Below the pieces are notes generated by a model, which did no database searches, was not told where the DNA came from, and saw nothing but the letters and a program-made list of their open reading frames with translations. This document shows, one piece after another, positions 8,101 through 16,176 of a stretch of DNA of 49,424 nucleotides. Position 1 is the first letter of the stretch; the number at the start of each line of letters is the position of its first letter. The position numbers and the translations under genes were made by a program. The stretch is taken from the NCBI RefSeq assembly GCF_030063475.1, contig NZ_JASIRT010000036.1:1-49424 (forward strand). The letters are read 5' to 3'. This stretch comes from Roseomonas sp. E05 (GTDB taxonomy: Bacteria > Pseudomonadota > Alphaproteobacteria > Acetobacterales > Acetobacteraceae).

Positions 8101-8149
8101 CGCCGCTAATCGGTGCGAGCGGTGTGGAGACGCCGGAGCGGCGTTCCGG

Positions 8150-8869
8150 TCAGCGCCCGTTCTGCTTGCGCCAGGCGGCGAACTCTTCGAGGTTCCGCTC
8201 GTCCGTGGCGGGGTAGAGGCCACGGATGGTGCGACCCTCGCGCACCTTCTCGGTGACGAAGTCCTCGTAGGCCGTCATCTCCGTCGCCTCGTCGGCGATC
8301 TCGTCCGCCAGATGCGCGGGAATGATGATGACGCCGTCATTGTCGCCCACCACCACGTCGCCGGGGAAAACCGGCGCGTCGCCGCAGCCGATCGGCACGT
8401 TGATGTCGATCGCCTGGTGCAGCGTCAGGTTGGTCGGCGCCGAGGGGCGGGAGTGGTAGGCCGGCATGTCGAGCGTGGCGATCTCGGCCGAATCCCGGAA
8501 GCCGCCATCGGTGACGACGCCCGCGACCCCGCGCTTCATCAGCCGCGTCACCAGGATGCCGCCGGCCGAGGCCGCGCGGGCATCCTTGCGGCTGTCCATC
8601 ACCATCACCGCGCCGGGCGGGCACTCCTCCACCGCCTTGCGCTGCGGGTGGTCGGGGTTGCGGAAGACGGTGAGCTGGTTCAGGTCCTCGCGCGCCGGCA
8701 TGTAGCGCAGCGTGAAGGCCTCGCCCACCATGCTTTCCTCGCGCGGCGAGAGCGGCTTCACGTCCTGGATGAACTGGCTGCGGAAACCACGCTTGTAGAG
8801 CGCGGTGGCCAGCGTGGCCGTGCTGACCTTCTTCAGCTTGTCCCGCGTCTCGGGCTTCAGCTTGCTCAT
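8150..8869 (-). CDS. RraA-like protein, probable class II 4-hydroxy-2-oxoacid aldolase
   Basis: A 239-residue RraA/HMG-aldolase fold protein. The metal and substrate residues Arg125-Asp126 sit in DGGFRDSAEI, and GDVVVGDNDGV is the second conserved block. In HMG/CHA aldolases the equivalent Arg-Asp pair holds the divalent metal and enolate, so this copy could be an active aldolase or decarboxylase rather than a regulator of RNase E. Context supports metabolism: it lies 22 nt after an IlvD/Edd dehydratase gene. A 2-keto-3-deoxy acid made by the dehydratase could be cleaved here to pyruvate plus an aldehyde. The exact substrate is inference. Confidence 0.85.
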   Translation of the reverse strand: MSKLKPETRDKLKKVSTATLATALYKRGFRSQFIQDVKPLSPREESMVGEAFTLRYMPAREDLNQLTVFRNPDHPQRKAVEECPPGAVMVMDSRKDARAASAGGILVTRLMKRGVAGVVTDGGFRDSAEIATLDMPAYHSRPSAPTNLTLHQAIDINVPIGCGDAPVFPGDVVVGDNDGVIIIPAHLADEIADEATEMTAYEDFVTEKVREGRTIRGLYPATDERNLEEFAAWRKQNGR

Positions 8870-8891
8870 CGGATTCCGTGCTCCTGCGCGA

Positions 8892-10643
8892 TCAATGAAT
8901 GACCGGCTCGCCCACCGGGGGGCCGAATTCGGTCTTCAGGAAGTCGAAGTCGCAGCCCTCGTTGGCCTGCTGGATGTGCTTGAGGAACATGTGGCCGTAG
9001 CCGCGGCCGTAGCGCGCCGGCGGCTCCTTCCACTCGGCGCGGCGCTGCGCCAGCTCCTCCTCGGAGACGCGCATGTTGATCGTGCGCGCATCGACGTCGA
9101 GCTCGACGATGTCGCCGGTGCGCAGCAGCGCCAGCGGGCCGCCGATATAGGATTCGGGCGCGACATGCAGCACGCAGGCGCCGTAGGAGGTGCCGCTCAT
9201 GCGCGCGTCGGAGATGCGCAGCATGTCGCGGTGGCCTTCCTTCAGCAGCTTCTTCGGCATCGGCAGCATGCCCCATTCCGGCATGCCCGGGCCGCCCTGC
9301 GGGCCGGCATTGCGCAGCACCATCACCGTGTCGGGCGTGAAGGGGTAGTTCTCGTCGTCCACCGCCTTCTTCATGGCGTCGTAGTCGTCGAACACCACGG
9401 CGGGGCCGGAATGCCTGAGGAAGCGCTGGTCCATGGCGGCCGGCTTGATGACGCAGCCATCCGGCGCCAGGTTGCCCTTCAGCACCGCCAGCGAGCCCTC
9501 GCCATAGATCGGGTTGCTGGTGGTGCGGATGACGTCGTCGTTGAAGACCTTGGCGCCCTCGATGTTCTCGCCCAGCGTGCGGCCGGTGACGGTGAGGCAG
9601 TCCAGGTGCAGGTGCTCGCGGATCTGGTTCATCAGCGCCTTGATGCCGCCGGCGTAGAAGAAGTCCTCCATCAGGTAGGCGTTGCCGGAGGGGCGCACGT
9701 TGCCGATCACCGGCACCTTGCGGCTGAAGCGCTCGAAATCCTCCAGCCCGATGTCGCAGTTGGCGCGCCGCGCCATGGCGATCAGGTGGATGATGGCGTT
9801 GGTCGAGCAGCCCATCGCCATGGCGACGGCGATGGCGTTCTCGAAGGCCTCGCGCGTCTGGATCCGCTGCGGCGTCAGGTCTTCCCAGACCATGTCCACG
9901 ATGCGCCGCCCGGATTCCGAGGCGAGACGGATATGCCCCGCATCGGCGGCCGGCACTGAGGAGCCGCCCGGCAGCACCAGCCCGACCGCCTCGGCGATCG
10001 CCGTCATGGTGCTGGCCGTGCCCATGGTCATGCAGGTGCCGTAGGAACGGGCGATGCCACCCTCCACGCCCAGCCAGTCCTGGTCGGTGATCTTGCCGGC
10101 GCGCAGCTCGTCCCAGTACTTCCAGGAATCCGAGCCGGAGCCGAGGATCTTGCCCTGCCAGTTGCCGCGCAGCATGGGGCCGGCGGGCAGGTAGATGGCC
10201 GGGATGTTCATGCTGGTGGCGCCGAGCAGCAGGCCGGGCGTGGTCTTGTCGCAGCCGCCCATCAGCACCGCGCCGTCCACGGGATGGGAGCGCAGCAGCT
10301 CCTCCGTCTCCATGGCGAGCATGTTGCGGTACATCATGGTCGTCGGCTTGACGAAGCTCTCGGAGACCGAGATCGCCGGCAACTCCACCGGGAAGCCGCC
10401 CGCCATCAGGATGCCGCGCTTCACGTCATCCACGCGCTGCTTGAAATGCGCGTGGCAGGGCTGCAGGTCGGACCAGGTGTTGATGATCGCGATGACCGGC
10501 TTGCCCGTCCATTCCTCGGGCGAATAGCCCATCTGCATGGCGCGCGAGCGGTGGCCGAAGCTGCGCAGGTCGGCCGGGCCGAACCAGCGGCGGCTGCGGA
10601 GATCCTCGACCTTCTTGACGTGGGGCAGGGGAGACTTGGACAT
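8892..10643 (-). CDS. IlvD/Edd family dehydratase, L-arabinonate dehydratase-like
   Basis: A 583-residue Fe-S dehydratase. Cluster cysteines are Cys63 (LQPCH), Cys131 (GGCDKT) and Cys204 (YGTCMTMGTAST), offset by four from Cys59/127/200 of the Rhizobium L-arabinonate dehydratase as I recall them. The opening SRRWFGPADLRSFGHRSR is also typical of sugar-acid rather than dihydroxyisovalerate dehydratases. It would remove water from an aldonic acid to give a 2-keto-3-deoxy acid. It lies 17 nt after the hydroxyacid dehydrogenase gene and 22 nt before the RraA-like gene in one operon. Which sugar acid is used cannot be fixed from sequence. Confidence 0.9.
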   Translation of the reverse strand: MSKSPLPHVKKVEDLRSRRWFGPADLRSFGHRSRAMQMGYSPEEWTGKPVIAIINTWSDLQPCHAHFKQRVDDVKRGILMAGGFPVELPAISVSESFVKPTTMMYRNMLAMETEELLRSHPVDGAVLMGGCDKTTPGLLLGATSMNIPAIYLPAGPMLRGNWQGKILGSGSDSWKYWDELRAGKITDQDWLGVEGGIARSYGTCMTMGTASTMTAIAEAVGLVLPGGSSVPAADAGHIRLASESGRRIVDMVWEDLTPQRIQTREAFENAIAVAMAMGCSTNAIIHLIAMARRANCDIGLEDFERFSRKVPVIGNVRPSGNAYLMEDFFYAGGIKALMNQIREHLHLDCLTVTGRTLGENIEGAKVFNDDVIRTTSNPIYGEGSLAVLKGNLAPDGCVIKPAAMDQRFLRHSGPAVVFDDYDAMKKAVDDENYPFTPDTVMVLRNAGPQGGPGMPEWGMLPMPKKLLKEGHRDMLRISDARMSGTSYGACVLHVAPESYIGGPLALLRTGDIVELDVDARTINMRVSEEELAQRRAEWKEPPARYGRGYGHMFLKHIQQANEGCDFDFLKTEFGPPVGEPVIH

Positions 10644-10660
10644 GGGGCCGGAACTCCGTC

Positions 10661-11626
10661 TCAGACCGGATCGATCGGGGCGCGGCCGGACAGGACCGCG
10701 GCGATGTTGTCGAGGGCACGCATCCCCATGGCGTCGCGCGTTTCCCGCGTGGCGCTGGCGACATGCGGGGTGAGGAAGACGTTCGGCAGCGCCGCGAAGC
10801 GCGTGTCGTAGTCCGGCTCCTTGCGGAACACGTCGAGCCCGGCGGCGAAGAGGTGGCCGGACTTCAGCGCGCCGAGCAGCGCCTCCTCGTCCACCACCGA
10901 GCCGCGCGCGGTGTTGACGAAGACGGCGCCCTTGGGCAGCAGGGCGAAGCGCGCCGCCGTCATCAGCGTGCCGGTCTCCGCGCCGCCCGGCAGGTGCAGC
11001 GAGAGGATCTGGCAGCGCGGCAGCATGGCGTCGAGGTCGGGGCAGAACTCGGCGTCCTGCTCCAGTTCCGGCGGCAGGCGGTTGCGGTTGTTGTAGAGGA
11101 TGCGCATGCCGAAGCCGCGCGCCCGCTGCGCCATGGCGCGGCCGATGCGGCCCATGCCGACGATGCCCAGCACCTTGTTGCTGGGCTGGATGCCCAGCAT
11201 GTCCGGCAGGCCGAGCGGCTTGCGCCAGCCCTCGCGCATCAGCGCGTCGTATTCATGCGCGCGGCGGCAGGCAGCCAGCAGCAGCATGAAGGCGAGGTCG
11301 GCGGTGCAGTCGGTCAGCACGTCCGGCGTGTTGGTCACCAGGATGCCGCGCGCCTTCGCCGCCGCGGCGTCCATGTGGTCGTAGCCGACGCTGGAATTCG
11401 CGATCAGCCGCACATGGTCGGGCAGGCGGGCGATGGCGGCGGCGTCCAGCTTCACCGTGCCGCCGATCAGCAGGGCATCGGCGCGATGCGCAATGGCGGC
11501 GGCGATGGCCTCTTCCGCGTTCATATCCGCCTTGGCCAGCAGCGCATCGAACTCGCGGCGCGCACGCTCCGTCGCGGCCGGGGTCAGCCGGCGGCAGACG
11601 ACAATGCGGGGCAGGGCAGGTGTCAT
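10661..11626 (-). CDS. D-isomer-specific 2-hydroxyacid dehydrogenase (glyoxylate/hydroxypyruvate reductase-like)
   Basis: A 321-residue NAD(P)-dependent dehydrogenase. The Rossmann motif GMGRIG is at 157-162 and the catalytic residues are Arg241 (NTARGSV), Glu270 (DVFRKEP) and His288 (LTPHVAS). The start MTPALPRIVV gives the family length; an upstream extension would be Pro/Arg-rich and unlike the family. First gene of the minus-strand sugar-acid operon, divergent from the GntR regulator. It may reduce glyoxylate, hydroxypyruvate or a 2-keto acid formed by the pathway, or oxidise a 2-hydroxy acid feeding it. Confidence 0.9.
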   Translation of the reverse strand: MTPALPRIVVCRRLTPAATERARREFDALLAKADMNAEEAIAAAIAHRADALLIGGTVKLDAAAIARLPDHVRLIANSSVGYDHMDAAAAKARGILVTNTPDVLTDCTADLAFMLLLAACRRAHEYDALMREGWRKPLGLPDMLGIQPSNKVLGIVGMGRIGRAMAQRARGFGMRILYNNRNRLPPELEQDAEFCPDLDAMLPRCQILSLHLPGGAETGTLMTAARFALLPKGAVFVNTARGSVVDEEALLGALKSGHLFAAGLDVFRKEPDYDTRFAALPNVFLTPHVASATRETRDAMGMRALDNIAAVLSGRAPIDPV

Positions 11627-11730
11627 GCGCGGTCTCCAGAGCCTCGGCGGCATTGGGCCAGGTGGAGACCTGCCGGGCGGGACAGGGGCATGTTTCCTCC
11701 TCGGCCGGTGTTCCATGGGCCGTTGCCAAC

Positions 11731-11759
11731 GGCATAAAGAAGATCGGCTTGTCTGACAA
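11731..11759 (-). promoter_or_regulatory. Candidate promoter of the sugar-acid operon
   Basis: On the minus strand TTGTCA (11759-11754), five of six matches to the -35 consensus, is followed after 17 bp by TATGCC (11736-11731), a weak -10. The -35 lies inside the palindromic operator. The weak -10 makes this tentative. Confidence 0.4.
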
Positions 11760-11760
11760 G
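11748..11760. promoter_or_regulatory. Perfect palindrome, candidate GntR/FadR-type operator
   Basis: CTTGTC-T-GACAAG is a perfect 6-bp inverted repeat around one base. Its core TTGTCTGACAA fits the FadR-subfamily consensus TNGTNNNACNA exactly. It lies between the divergent GntR gene and the sugar-acid operon, 48 bp before the regulator start, and covers the likely -35 of the operon promoter, which suits repression. Confidence 0.65.
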
Positions 11761-11807
11761 GTACCGATATTTCGGATTTCGGACCTTTGCGCTAGGCTCC
11801 CCGCATC

Positions 11808-12515
11808 ATGTCCAAGCTCTCCACCGCCGCTGCGCCGCTGCAACCCTTCGAGCGCCGTCCTTCCGCGGGGGAGTTCGCCTATGGCAGCCTGCGCGAGGCC
11901 ATCCTGAGCCTTGCCTTGCCCCCGGGAACGCCGCTCTCCCGCACCGCGCTGGCCGCCCGCCTGGGCCTCAGCCAGACGCCGGTCCGGGAGGCACTCATGC
12001 GCCTGCAGGCCGAGGGGCTGGTGGAGGTGGTGCCGAGCGCCTCCACCCATGTCGTGCGCATCAACCTGGCCTCGGCGCGTGAGGCGCTGTTCCTGCGCCG
12101 CGCGATCGAGCGCGAGATGGTGCAGCAGCTGGCGGAGGCGCCGCCGGCCGGGTTGGCCGAGCGCCTCCGCGCGCATCTGGCCGCGCAGCAGGAGCTGCTG
12201 GAGCGCGGCGACCATGCGGGCTTCTCGGCGGCGGACGATGCCTTTCACGCCATGCTCTACGACGCAGCCGGCATTGGCGGGCTCTGGGAGATGGTGCAGC
12301 GCCGCAGCGGCCATCTGGCCCGGCTGCGCCGGCTGCACCTGCCTGTGCCTGGCAAGGCGCGCACGGTGCTGCAGGAGCACGGTGCGCTGGCCGAGACCAT
12401 CCTGGCCGGCGACTCCGTGGCAGCGGAGATGGTGCTGCGCCGGCATCTCTCCGACACCTTCGGGCGGCTGGACGAGATCCGCGCCGCGCATCCCGGCTAC
12501 TTCGCCGCGGGCTGA
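11808..12515 (+). CDS. GntR family transcriptional regulator, FCD (FadR) subfamily
   Basis: A 235-residue regulator. The N-terminal winged helix-turn-helix is at about residues 20-80, with LAARLGLSQTPVREALMRL as the recognition region. The C-terminal FCD domain carries the metal-site pattern Asp143-x3-His147, His191 and His213. Such regulators bind sugar acids or carboxylates and usually repress the adjacent operon. It faces the 2-hydroxyacid dehydrogenase gene across 181 bp holding a perfect FadR-type operator, so it most likely controls that operon and perhaps itself. Effector identity is unknown; the metal site points to a carboxylate ligand. Confidence 0.92.
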   Translation: MSKLSTAAAPLQPFERRPSAGEFAYGSLREAILSLALPPGTPLSRTALAARLGLSQTPVREALMRLQAEGLVEVVPSASTHVVRINLASAREALFLRRAIEREMVQQLAEAPPAGLAERLRAHLAAQQELLERGDHAGFSAADDAFHAMLYDAAGIGGLWEMVQRRSGHLARLRRLHLPVPGKARTVLQEHGALAETILAGDSVAAEMVLRRHLSDTFGRLDEIRAAHPGYFAAG

Positions 12516-12644
12516 TCCGTGCGAGGAGTCTGTTGCAAACGCGGCGCATTCTCTCCAAGGCGCTGATAAACAACGACATTCCTGTGGACCCCCCTTGCCC
12601 TGGAGGCCCATCGAGGCGACAAGGCGGGCAGGAGAACCGCAGAC

Positions 12645-13601
12645 ATGAAGCGCCTCGAGGACCTGACCGAAGCCGAGATCCTGGCTCTGGCCATCGCCAG
12701 CGAGGAGGAGGATTCGCGCATCTACGGCCATTTCGCCCTGCGGCTGCGCGGCAGCTATCCTGCCTCCGCCGCGGTGTTCGACGCCATGGCCAGCGAGGAG
12801 CAGGAGCACCGCGATCGGCTGCTGACGCTCTACGAGAGCAAGTTCGGCTCCGAGCTGCCCTACATCACGCGCGAGGACGTGCGCGGCTTCCTCAGGCGCC
12901 GCCCGGTCTGGCTGATGGAGGACCTGCGCATCGAGACGGTGCGCGCCCAGGCGGAGTTGATGGAGCGGCAGGCCGCCAACTTCTACACCGCCGCCGCCGC
13001 CCGCAGCCACGACACCGAGGTGCGGCGCCTGCTCGGAGATCTCGCCGCCACCGAGCGCCACCACGAGGAGCGCGCCGGCGAGCTGGAGGCCGCCTACCTC
13101 ACCGAATCCGCCCGCAGCGCGGAGGATACGGAATCGCGCCGCCTGCTGCTGCTGCAGATCGTGCAGCCCGGGCTCGCCGGGCTGATCGACGGCTCCGTCT
13201 CGACCCTGGCGCCCATCTTCGCCGCCGCCTTCGCCACCCAGAGCTCCGGCGACGCCCTGCTGGTCGGCCTCGCCGCCTCGGTCGGCGCCGGCATCAGCAT
13301 GGGACTGACCGAGGCGCTTTCCGACGACGGCGCCATCACCGGGCGCGGCCATCCCTGGGTGCGCGGCGCCGCCTGCGGGCTGATGACGGCGCTCGGCGGC
13401 CTCGGCCACACGCTGCCCTACCTGATCCGCGACTTCTGGCTGGCCACTGCCGTGGCGGGGATCGTCGTGGCCCTCGAACTCTTCGCCATCGCCTGGATCC
13501 GCTGGCGCTACATGGAGACGCCCTTCACCTCCGCGATCGTGCAGGTGGTGCTGGGCGGCGTGCTGGTGCTGCTCGCCGGCATCTTCATCGGGAGCGCATA
13601 G
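12645..13601 (+). CDS. mbfA: MbfA-like ferritin/VIT iron exporter
   Basis: A 318-residue fusion of an N-terminal ferritin-like (erythrin) domain, residues 1 to about 150, with a C-terminal VIT1/CCC1-type membrane domain. Diiron-type ExxH motifs are Glu52-Gln-Glu-His55 and Glu137-Arg-His-His140, with Glu20/21 as an earlier ligand candidate. The membrane half begins near LLLLQIVQPGLAGLIDG and has about four or five helices. In Bradyrhizobium and Agrobacterium MbfA exports iron and protects against iron and peroxide stress under Irr control. Shine-Dalgarno GGAGA (12631-12635) precedes the ATG. Its 3' end overlaps the convergent ABC transporter gene by 17 bp. No obvious Irr box was seen upstream. 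Confidence 0.9.
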   Translation: MKRLEDLTEAEILALAIASEEEDSRIYGHFALRLRGSYPASAAVFDAMASEEQEHRDRLLTLYESKFGSELPYITREDVRGFLRRRPVWLMEDLRIETVRAQAELMERQAANFYTAAAARSHDTEVRRLLGDLAATERHHEERAGELEAAYLTESARSAEDTESRRLLLLQIVQPGLAGLIDGSVSTLAPIFAAAFATQSSGDALLVGLAASVGAGISMGLTEALSDDGAITGRGHPWVRGAACGLMTALGGLGHTLPYLIRDFWLATAVAGIVVALELFAIAWIRWRYMETPFTSAIVQVVLGGVLVLLAGIFIGSA

Positions 13602-15345
13602 CCGCCTCCTCCGGCGCGGCCACGGCCAGAAGCTGGCCGCCCTGCATCCGCAGCGTCCGGTCGTGGTGCTTCACCACGGCGGGGCGGTGGGCGATGGAAA
13701 GGATGGCGGTCTCCGGCAATTCCTGCCGCAGCAAGGTATAAAGGCGGTCCTCCGCCTCGGGGTCGAGGCTGGCGGTGGCCTCGTCCAGGAACAGCCAGCG
13801 CGGCTTCAGCAGCAGGGCGCGGGCGAGCGCCACGCGCTGCTGCTCGCCGCCGGAGAGGCGCCGCTCCCAGGGCTCCGCCTCGCCGAGCCGCGGCAGCAGG
13901 GCGCCCAGCCCCGCCTTCTCCAGTGCCGCGGCGATGCTCTCCTCGCTGAAGGCCGAGGGATCGCGCGGATACGCCACCACCTGGCGCAGCGTGCCGAGCG
14001 GCAGGTAGGGCCGCTGCGGCAGGAACAGCGCCTCCCCGGCGGGGATGGCGATGCGTCCGCTGCCGAAGGGCCAGATGCCGGAGAGCGCGCGGAACAGGGT
14101 GGACTTGCCGCTGCCCGAGGCGCCGGTGATCACCACCGCCTCGCCCGGCTCCAGGGTGAGTGCGGCGCCGTGCGTCAGCGCGCGGCCGTCGGGCAGGCGG
14201 ATGGTCAGCGCCTCGGCCCGCAGCGCGGCCCCGTCGCTCGTCACCCGGTCCGGGCCGTCGCCGGCGGCGAGCTGGGCCGCCTTCAGCGCGCGCTGGAAGC
14301 CGGCCAGACGCTCCACCGTGGCGCCCCATTCGGTCAGGCGGGCGTAGTTGCTGACCACCCAGGAGAGCGCGCCCTGCACCTCGCCGAAGGCGGAGGAGGT
14401 CTGGATCAGCCCGCCGAGCTGGATGCGCCCGGCGAAGAAGGCCGGCGCCGCGACGACGATCGGGAAGATCACCGCCACCTGCCCGTAGCCCGAGGTGAAG
14501 AAGGTGAGCTGCTTGGTGGCGCGCATGATGCCCCACCAGTTCTGGATCACGGCGCCGAAGCGGTGCAGCAGGTTACGCTGCTCCTGCGCCTCGCCGCCAT
14601 GCAGCGCGACGCCTTCCATGTTCTCGCGGAAGCGCACCAGGGCGTAGCGGAAATCCGCCTCCACCCGCTGCTGCAGGAAGTTCAGCCCGATCAGCTTGCG
14701 GCCGATCAGATGCGCCAGCCAGGTGCCCAGCACCGAATAGATCAGCGCCGCCCAGACCATGTAGCCGGGGATGGAGAGGCCGAGGATCACCATCGGCCCC
14801 GAGAGGCCCCACAGCACCACCACGAAGGAAACCAGCGTCACCACGGCGTTCATCAGCCCCAGGCCCAGGCTCAGCGTGTCGTCCACGAAGAGCCGCATGT
14901 CGTCGGCGATGCGTTGGTCCGGGTTGTCGGTGCCCTGGTCGGTGAGGGCGATGCGGTAATAGGCGCGCTTCTCCAGCCAGCCGGAAAGGAAGCGCTCGGT
15001 CAGCCAGCGGCGCCAGCGGATCTGCAGCGCCTGCTGCAGGTAGAGCGCATAGACGCCGACCAGGATGTACACGGCGGCCACCAGGGTGAAACCCGGCATG
15101 AAGAAGCCGCCCTCGGTGGTCTGTCCCCAGAGGATGAGGCCGGTGAAGGCGCCGAAGTCCTTGGCCTCCAGCGCGTTGTAGAAGGCGCGCTGCCAGTAGG
15201 TGAGCAGCACGCCCATGCCCACCAGGGCAAGGTTCAGCAGGATGACGACGGCGAGCAGGCCACGCGCGCGCCAACGCTCTTCGCTGCCCCAGTAGGGGCG
15301 GGCGAGCGCCCAGGCGTCACGCAGGAAAGCGGGAATGCGACGCAT
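13585..15345 (-). CDS. ABC transporter, SbmA/BacA-type permease fused to ATPase (YddA-like)
   Basis: A 586-residue half-transporter. An N-terminal membrane domain of the SbmA/BacA type covers about residues 20-340, followed by a nucleotide-binding domain. Walker A GASGSGKST is near residue 408, the signature LSGGEQQR and Walker B LFLDEATASLD follow, and an H-loop is present (IAHRP). Family members (COG4178) move vitamin B12, peptides such as bleomycin or microcin, or very-long-chain fatty acids. Last gene of a minus-strand group behind the MFS, DUF3253 and DUF1499 genes, 77 bp downstream of the last. Substrate unknown. Confidence 0.88.
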   Translation of the reverse strand: MRRIPAFLRDAWALARPYWGSEERWRARGLLAVVILLNLALVGMGVLLTYWQRAFYNALEAKDFGAFTGLILWGQTTEGGFFMPGFTLVAAVYILVGVYALYLQQALQIRWRRWLTERFLSGWLEKRAYYRIALTDQGTDNPDQRIADDMRLFVDDTLSLGLGLMNAVVTLVSFVVVLWGLSGPMVILGLSIPGYMVWAALIYSVLGTWLAHLIGRKLIGLNFLQQRVEADFRYALVRFRENMEGVALHGGEAQEQRNLLHRFGAVIQNWWGIMRATKQLTFFTSGYGQVAVIFPIVVAAPAFFAGRIQLGGLIQTSSAFGEVQGALSWVVSNYARLTEWGATVERLAGFQRALKAAQLAAGDGPDRVTSDGAALRAEALTIRLPDGRALTHGAALTLEPGEAVVITGASGSGKSTLFRALSGIWPFGSGRIAIPAGEALFLPQRPYLPLGTLRQVVAYPRDPSAFSEESIAAALEKAGLGALLPRLGEAEPWERRLSGGEQQRVALARALLLKPRWLFLDEATASLDPEAEDRLYTLLRQELPETAILSIAHRPAVVKHHDRTLRMQGGQLLAVAAPEEAAMRSR

Positions 15346-15422
15346 GGAAGGAGGATGTCCTTGCCGGAAGGGAAGCAGGGTCGCGCGGACGCCTTGGGGC
15401 GGCCTGCCGTGTCGTCAGCCGC

Positions 15423-15881
15423 TCAGACGAGGCGCAGTTCGGCCTCCAGCGCCGCCAGCCAGCCCGCCAGGCGCCGGCCGTTCACGCCGAGGTCGGACCA
15501 GCCGAACAGGCTGCGCGAGTACAGCACGAGGGCTGCGCCGGCCGGGTCGGGCGAGACCTGGGCCACGAGGATGTCCGGGAAGTTGGCCCAGCGCGTGCGC
15601 TCCACCCATTGCGCCTGGCCGCGCTCCGGCCATTCCGCCAGCAGGGTGCAGCGCGGGCGGGCCGCGGCGACGCGCCGCAGCGCCGCCATCAGCGCGGTCG
15701 GGGAAGCGCGATAGGGCTCCACCCACCGGTGCGCCGGCAGCGAACTGCCCGGCGGCGCCGCCAGCGCCGTGTTGGGCGAGGGCGGCAGGCGGAAGGCGGC
15801 ATCGAATGCCATGGGCTGCGGCAGCGGCAGCCCATGCGCGCCGCGGCCGAGCAGTGCCCGGAAGGGAGCGCTGTGTCTCAT
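15423..15881 (-). CDS. DUF1499 family protein
   Basis: A 152-residue protein. The C-terminal part LVLYSRSLFGWSDLGVNGRRL matches the RSaSRvGySDlGvNr signature that ends DUF1499 domains. Function of the family is unknown. There is no clear signal peptide. ATG 15881 overlaps the DUF3253 stop by four bases (ATGA), so the two are translationally coupled, and this is the preferred start. The conserved Phe-Asp-Asp middle block of the family is only poorly visible here, so the copy may be divergent. Confidence 0.7.
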   Translation of the reverse strand: MRHSAPFRALLGRGAHGLPLPQPMAFDAAFRLPPSPNTALAAPPGSSLPAHRWVEPYRASPTALMAALRRVAAARPRCTLLAEWPERGQAQWVERTRWANFPDILVAQVSPDPAGAALVLYSRSLFGWSDLGVNGRRLAGWLAALEAELRLV

Positions 15882-16150
15882 GCGGCGGGGGCGCGCAGCC
15901 GGATCACGCCACGCACCTCCTCCGGCGGCACCGGCTTGCCCTTGCGCAGCACCTCCAGCCGGCCCTCGCGCTGCAGGGCAAGGGCGGCCTCGCGCACCGT
16001 GCCGAGCAGGCTGCGCCAGTGCTCCTCCGGCGCCAGGGCCTGCGCCACCTCGCTCGGGGCGATCGACCTGCCGGGCGGGCAGGCCGACGTCTGGCGGAGG
16101 ATTTCGGCGCTCAGCACCTCGGGCGAGGGGCGTTGGAAGGAAGGGCTCAT
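15878..16150 (-). CDS. DUF3253 family protein
   Basis: A 90-residue small protein. The core fits DUF3253, a winged-helix-like domain of unknown function: IAPSEVAQALAPEEHWRSLL, then VREAALALQREGRLEVLRKG and a final GVIRLR. The family pattern of PSEVAR and WR is clear. It lies between the MFS gene (26 nt upstream) and the coupled DUF1499 gene. A helix-turn-helix-like fold might mean nucleic acid binding, but this is only suggestive. Confidence 0.8.
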   Translation of the reverse strand: MSPSFQRPSPEVLSAEILRQTSACPPGRSIAPSEVAQALAPEEHWRSLLGTVREAALALQREGRLEVLRKGKPVPPEEVRGVIRLRAPAA

Positions 16151-16176
16151 GCGAAGTCCTGAACTCGGGAAGGCTG

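Noticed and set aside
8150-8869. Annotation of the RraA-like protein as an RNase E inhibitor
   Set aside because: Operon context with a sugar-acid dehydratase and the retained Arg-Asp metal pair favour an aldolase-type enzyme.
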